From Comamonas composti DSM 21721 (GTDB lineage Bacteria > Pseudomonadota > Gammaproteobacteria > Burkholderiales > Burkholderiaceae_C): a stretch of DNA of 63,034 nucleotides. The notes under the pieces were generated by a model. The model worked only from the letters and a program-made list of their open reading frames with translations, searched no databases and was not told the DNA's origin. Below are positions 59,333-63,034 of the stretch, one piece after another (position 1 is the stretch's first letter; each line of letters begins with the position of its first letter). The stretch spans positions 1 through 63,034 of the forward strand of contig NZ_AUCQ01000031.1 of NCBI RefSeq assembly GCF_000429845.1, written 5' to 3'. A program made the position numbers and the translations under genes.

Positions 59333-61261
59333 TCAGGCGGTGGCCGGCAGAGTCTTGGCGTCGATGATGGCCAGCGTGGCGCTCACGCTGCCCGTGCGCC
59401 CGTCCTCGAACTTGACCTGGGTTTCTATGAACTGCTCGCGTTTTCCGCCGTACAGCGCATCGACGAGAACCCCGTACTTGTCGGCAATGAAGCCGCGGCG
59501 CACCTTGCGCGTGCGTGTGAGCTCGTCGTCATCGGGGTCCAGTTCCTTGTGCAGCACGAGAAAGCGCGCGACCTGGGTGTCGGCCATGCCGGCCTCGGTG
59601 GCCAGGTCGGCGTTCACCTTGGCCACGCAGTCGGCAACCATCTCCAGAACCTTGGCCTTGGAGGCCAGGTCCACATAGCCGCCATAAGGCAGGCCTTGGC
59701 GCTCGGCCCAGTTGCCCACGGCCTCGTAGTCGATATTGATGAAGGCGCAGACTTGGTCGCGGCCGTTGCCAAAGCACACGGCTTCCTTGATCTGGGGGAA
59801 GAACTTGAGCTTGTTCTCGATGTAGTTGGGCGCGAACATGGCGCCCGAATTCATCTTGCCCACGTCCTTGGCGCGGTCGATGATGCGCAACTGACCATGG
59901 GCATCGATCACGCCCGCATCGCCCGTGTGGAACCAGCCGTTGGCATCAATGACCTCGGCCGTGGCGTCGGGGCGCTTGTAGTATTCCTTGAGCACGGATA
60001 CGCCCTTGAGCAGCACCTCGCCACTGTCGGCAATCTTGAGCTCGATGCCGGGCGCGGCCTGGCCCACGGCCGAGAGCTCGACCTGGCCATCGCGCTGCAG
60101 ACAGACATAGGCGCAGGTCTCGGTCTGGCCGTAGAGCTGCTTGAGGTTGATGCCGATGGAGCGGAAAAAGCGAAACAGTTCGGGGCCGATGGCCGCACCT
60201 GCGGTATAGGCCACGCGAATGCGCGACAGGCCCATGGCATTGCGCAGCGGGCCGTAGATGCACAGATTGCCCAGCGCGTACTTGAAGCGGTCGGCAAGGC
60301 CTACGCTCTTGCCGTCCAGAATGTCCGAACCCACGCGGTGTGCCACGTCCATGGCTTTGCTGTACATCCACTGCTTGAAGGGCGCCGCATCCTCCATGCG
60401 TATCGAAACCGAGGTCAGCATGGCCTCGAAGATCCGGGGCGGTGCAAAGTAGTAGCTGGGGCCTATCTCGCGCAGATCGATGGAGATGGTCTCGGCCGAC
60501 TCGGGGCAGTTGATCGTAAAGCCCACGACCAGCCATTGCGCATAGGAAAACAGGTGATCGCCGACCCAGGCCGGCGGCAGATAGGAGATGACGTTGTCAC
60601 CGGGCCCCAGACGGTCCACTTCGGCGCCGCCGCGTGCCGATTCGCCAAAGCTGCGATGCGTCTGGCACACGCCCTTGGGCTTGCCCGTGGTGCCCGAGGT
60701 GTAGAGGATGACCGATACATCGTCGGGGGAGAGGGCCGCCAGCATGGCCTCCCAGGCGCCCGGGTGGGCCGCGTCCCATTCCTTTCCCTGTTGCAGCAAC
60801 TGCTCGGTGCTGATGAGGCCCGGCTGTCCGTAGTTGCGCATGCCGCGCGGGTCGTCATAGATGATGTGGGACAGGCCGGCCACGCCGCTATCGCGTACCT
60901 CGAGCAGCTTGTCCACCTGTTCCTGGTTTTCGGCAAAGGCAAAGTCGAGTTCGGCATCTTCGATCACAAAGCGCATCTCGGCGGCCACGGCATCCTGGTA
61001 CAGCGGAACGGGCACAGCCCCCAGGGACTGCACGGCCGCAAAGCCCAGGTAGACATGCGGGCGGTTGTCGCTGATGAAGGCCAGATTCCGGCCACGCGCC
61101 AGACCCAGCGCGGCCAGGCCGCAGGCCATGTGACGCACGGTCTGGGCTGCCTGACTCCAGCTCCAGGTCTGCCATATGCCGTATTCCTTCTCGCGCAGCG
61201 CAGGCGCCTCGGGGCGCTCGGCAGCGTGCTTGAGCAGAAGGTGAGGGAACGTGGTCGTCAT
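59333..61261 (-). CDS. Long-chain-type AMP-dependent acyl-CoA synthetase
   Basis: Adenylate-forming enzyme of 642 residues. The P-loop motif is VILYTSGTTGKPKGVCQTH, with later motifs LYGQTETCAY, GWFHTGDAGVIDAHGQLRIIDRAKD and a C-terminal KVRRGFIADKYGVLV. The length and the helical region LDGKSVGLADRFKYALGNL resemble FadD/FAA-type long-chain synthetases. It is the first gene of the cluster with livG, livH, livM, a binding protein, livF and a PaaK-like ligase. The start MTTTFPHLLLKHAAERPEAP is chosen; upstream in-frame codons lie in the promoter region. Confidence 0.9.
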   Translation of the reverse strand: MTTTFPHLLLKHAAERPEAPALREKEYGIWQTWSWSQAAQTVRHMACGLAALGLARGRNLAFISDNRPHVYLGFAAVQSLGAVPVPLYQDAVAAEMRFVIEDAELDFAFAENQEQVDKLLEVRDSGVAGLSHIIYDDPRGMRNYGQPGLISTEQLLQQGKEWDAAHPGAWEAMLAALSPDDVSVILYTSGTTGKPKGVCQTHRSFGESARGGAEVDRLGPGDNVISYLPPAWVGDHLFSYAQWLVVGFTINCPESAETISIDLREIGPSYYFAPPRIFEAMLTSVSIRMEDAAPFKQWMYSKAMDVAHRVGSDILDGKSVGLADRFKYALGNLCIYGPLRNAMGLSRIRVAYTAGAAIGPELFRFFRSIGINLKQLYGQTETCAYVCLQRDGQVELSAVGQAAPGIELKIADSGEVLLKGVSVLKEYYKRPDATAEVIDANGWFHTGDAGVIDAHGQLRIIDRAKDVGKMNSGAMFAPNYIENKLKFFPQIKEAVCFGNGRDQVCAFINIDYEAVGNWAERQGLPYGGYVDLASKAKVLEMVADCVAKVNADLATEAGMADTQVARFLVLHKELDPDDDELTRTRKVRRGFIADKYGVLVDALYGGKREQFIETQVKFEDGRTGSVSATLAIIDAKTLPATA

Positions 61262-61622
61262 TCCGTTTCCTTGGTTGAGTTGGACCTTCGCCTTGTTTAC
61301 AAGAATTGGAAGAAATCTTTTCTGACAATTGCGATCGAATGCCTGCATCCTAGGTTTGACTTTGACGTCTTCGTGTCTGTTTAACGACAATCCAAGGGAA
61401 AGCCATCATCGGGAAAACCTATCGGCTCAAATGCTGCCAATTTGGTCGCCAAGTCGGTGTCCGGGCTTGTTTTATGCGTGCTGCTGCATGCCGGCGAGGC
61501 ATCGTGGAAATCCCGTTGCCATCAGCCTGTCTGCTGAGGCAAGGTCCAGGGTTTGTCGAGTCCGGTTTGTGGCACGTCTCGGCAGATTTCCGAGCGCCGA
61601 CAAAAACGAGATTCCAAGCACA

Positions 61623-62345
61623 ATGAGCCAAGAAATGTCCCTGCACCAGCGCCGTCGCCAGCCCAGAGCCGAGGAGCTGTCAGGCATACCCTGGCTGGCA
61701 GTGTTGCAGCCCGCCGAGCGCGAGCGCGCCGTCTCCGCGTTGCTGGTGGGCGATGCCCAGGCGGGTGACTATGTGTGCCGCACGGGGAAGTCGCCGACCT
61801 ACTGGTTCGGCGTGGTCGAAGGCCTGCTCAAGATGAACATCGACAGCATGGATGGCGCGAGCATGACCCTGGTCGGCCTGCCTCCTGGCGGCTGGTTCGG
61901 CGAAGGCACGGTGGTCAAGCGCGAGCCCTATCGCTACAACGTCCAGGCCATACGCAAGAGCGTGGTCGCAGGCCTGCACATAGACATGTTTCACTGGCTG
62001 CTGGACCACTCCATCGGGTTCAACCGCTTTGTGATGAGCCAGCTCAACGAACGCCTGGGCCAGTTCATCTCCGCACGCGAAATCGACCGCCTGAGCAATC
62101 CCGACCTGCGTGTGGCGCGCAGTCTTGCAGCGCTGTTCCACCCGCTGCTCTATCCCAATGTGGGCGAAGTGCTGCGCATCACCCAGCAGGAACTGGCCTA
62201 CCTGGTGGGCCTGTCGCGCCAGCGTGTCAACGAGGCCTTGTCCGTGCTTCAGCGCGAGCGTGCAATTCTCGTGGAATACGGCGGCCTGCGCGTGCTCGAT
62301 CTGGACGCACTCAGGCATGGGGCGTTCAGCTCAAAAAGACTGTGA
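61623..62345 (+). CDS. Crp/Fnr-family transcriptional regulator
   Basis: Regulator of 240 residues with a cyclic-nucleotide-binding-type beta-roll (about 30-140, LKMNIDSMDGASMTLVGLPPGGWFGEGTVVKREPYRYNVQAIRKS) and a C-terminal winged helix with VLRITQQELAYLVGLSRQRVNEALSVLQRE. There is no N-terminal Cys cluster, so it is not an FNR-type oxygen sensor. It is divergent from the acyl-CoA synthetase operon across a 361-bp gap and is therefore a candidate regulator of it. The gap shows no other gene; the frame open to 61329 is not a credible extension. Confidence 0.88.
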   Translation: MSQEMSLHQRRRQPRAEELSGIPWLAVLQPAERERAVSALLVGDAQAGDYVCRTGKSPTYWFGVVEGLLKMNIDSMDGASMTLVGLPPGGWFGEGTVVKREPYRYNVQAIRKSVVAGLHIDMFHWLLDHSIGFNRFVMSQLNERLGQFISAREIDRLSNPDLRVARSLAALFHPLLYPNVGEVLRITQQELAYLVGLSRQRVNEALSVLQRERAILVEYGGLRVLDLDALRHGAFSSKRL

Positions 62346-62501
62346 TTCCAGGGCAGTGAAAAATCATTTGCGCCTCTGGCGTCAATGGCATCTTTCGCAA
62401 AACTTGACAAAGCCAACAGCACTTATCGAGAGCATTCCCTTGTAACTTCAATGACTCCGGTTTGTAACCAGGTTCAACTCCTTTCAAGGATAGATCTCCG
62501 C

Positions 62502-63034
62502 ATGAGTCGCACCATACAAGTAGATTCTCCGGCCATGCCCAGTCTTTTGGGCCTTCCTGCATTGGAATTCAAATCCCTGCAAGGCCACGAATCTCTGGGA
62601 CAGCTGTTTTGCTACACAGTCGAGCTGCAGACCCCGGACAGCCCGGCACTCACCGAAACGGTCACGGCCAACCTGCCGATCAAGGATCTGGTGGGCCAGG
62701 AGTTCTCGGTACGCATAGCGCTCGATGGCAAGGGGGTCTTGGGCGCTCTGGCGGCAGCGGGCGGCGGTCCGGCACCGGGCCTGCAAATGAACATCGTCAG
62801 CGCCACGGGTAGTGACGGCGAGGGTGGTGGGAGCCGTGGTGATGGCGATGGCGGCGCCCAGGGCCAGGGCACGCGCGAGATCAATGGCCTGGTCACGCGG
62901 GCGCGCTTTGTGCGCGCCGAGAACCGCCGCGGCATTTATGAAGTCGTGATCGAGCCCTGGCTGGTGCTGGCCACGCGCACCAGCGATTACAAGATATTCC
63001 AGAACAAGACCCCGCTGGAGATTATCCAGGAGGT
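62502..63034 (+). CDS. vgrG: Type VI secretion tip protein VgrG, N-terminal part
   Basis: An open frame of 177 codons running off the window. It starts MSRTIQVDSPAMPSLLGLP and shows the VgrG gp27-like start LEFKSLQGHESLGQLFCYTVEL, INGLVTRARFVRAENRRGIYEVVIEPWL and TSDYKIFQNKTPLEIIQE. A Gly/Asp-rich insertion (about residues 95-125) sits in the first domain between conserved blocks. VgrG forms the spike tip of the T6SS and may carry effectors at its C-terminus, which is not in this window. Confidence 0.9.
   Translation, partial: MSRTIQVDSPAMPSLLGLPALEFKSLQGHESLGQLFCYTVELQTPDSPALTETVTANLPIKDLVGQEFSVRIALDGKGVLGALAAAGGGPAPGLQMNIVSATGSDGEGGGSRGDGDGGAQGQGTREINGLVTRARFVRAENRRGIYEVVIEPWLVLATRTSDYKIFQNKTPLEIIQE

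Overview
The window looks like a chromosomal segment of a high-GC betaproteobacterium of the Comamonadaceae, most like Comamonas or Delftia. This rests on the base composition, the families present (DUF4148, DUF3567, DUF1840, Bug/TctC binding protein, Gram-negative porin, many LysR/IclR/MarR regulators) and the intergenic repeats. It is an inference from family content, not a database match. No rRNA, tRNA, CRISPR array, phage or transposase gene was seen.

Layout. 1-8355: a czcRS-type two-component pair divergent from a czcCBA heavy-metal efflux operon, with a textbook CusR/CopR-type palindrome between them. 8525-13627: a small DUF4148 protein, a chemoreceptor, and a copper-import pair (DUF2946 protein plus TonB-dependent copper receptor). 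13846-21540: a GlcD-like flavoprotein, a LysR regulator, purU, a PAS-GGDEF-EAL protein, a ChaN-like lipoprotein and a glutathione transferase. 21541-25851: a lower-GC, apparently acquired island encoding a tryptophan tryptophylquinone (TTQ) aromatic amine dehydrogenase (aauBEDA order) followed by two c-type cytochromes; the genes overlap or nearly touch and read as one operon. 25940-34197: an AbrB-like membrane protein, DUF3567, DUF3108, an IclR regulator divergent from a fumarylacetoacetate hydrolase-family gene, a TraB/GumN protein and a molybdopterin oxidoreductase. 34403-40889: an M20 amidohydrolase, a three-gene binding-protein ABC importer and a porin. 40915-51748: an MFS/MarR pair, acyl-CoA-binding protein, DinB protein, phosphoethanolamine transferase, aminopeptidase, small conserved proteins, an aldo/keto reductase, an interrupted LysR gene and a Bug-type binding protein. 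52018-61261: a seven-gene minus-strand cluster (acyl-CoA synthetase, livG, livH, livM, binding protein, livF, PaaK-like ligase) for uptake and CoA activation of an organic acid. 61623-63034: a Crp/Fnr regulator and the start of a T6SS vgrG.

The most striking non-genic feature is a family of small transposase-less elements. Full copies are 267 bp, internally deleted copies 132 and 55 bp, and solo units 16 bp. They have GAACGTGTTTACGATC-type inverted ends and 3-bp TNA target duplications. In five of about ten copies the TNA is, in frame, the stop codon (TAA or TGA) of the adjacent gene, so insertion left the protein unchanged. One copy instead splits a LysR gene; removing it with one duplication restores a 309-codon frame. 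One copy lost the stop and extends a TraB gene into the element. One is nested in a second repeat family, and one lies inside the liv operon. Two further repeat families occur: an AGCTGCTAGCGCTT hairpin repeat, and a REP-like repeat found after three genes of the liv cluster.
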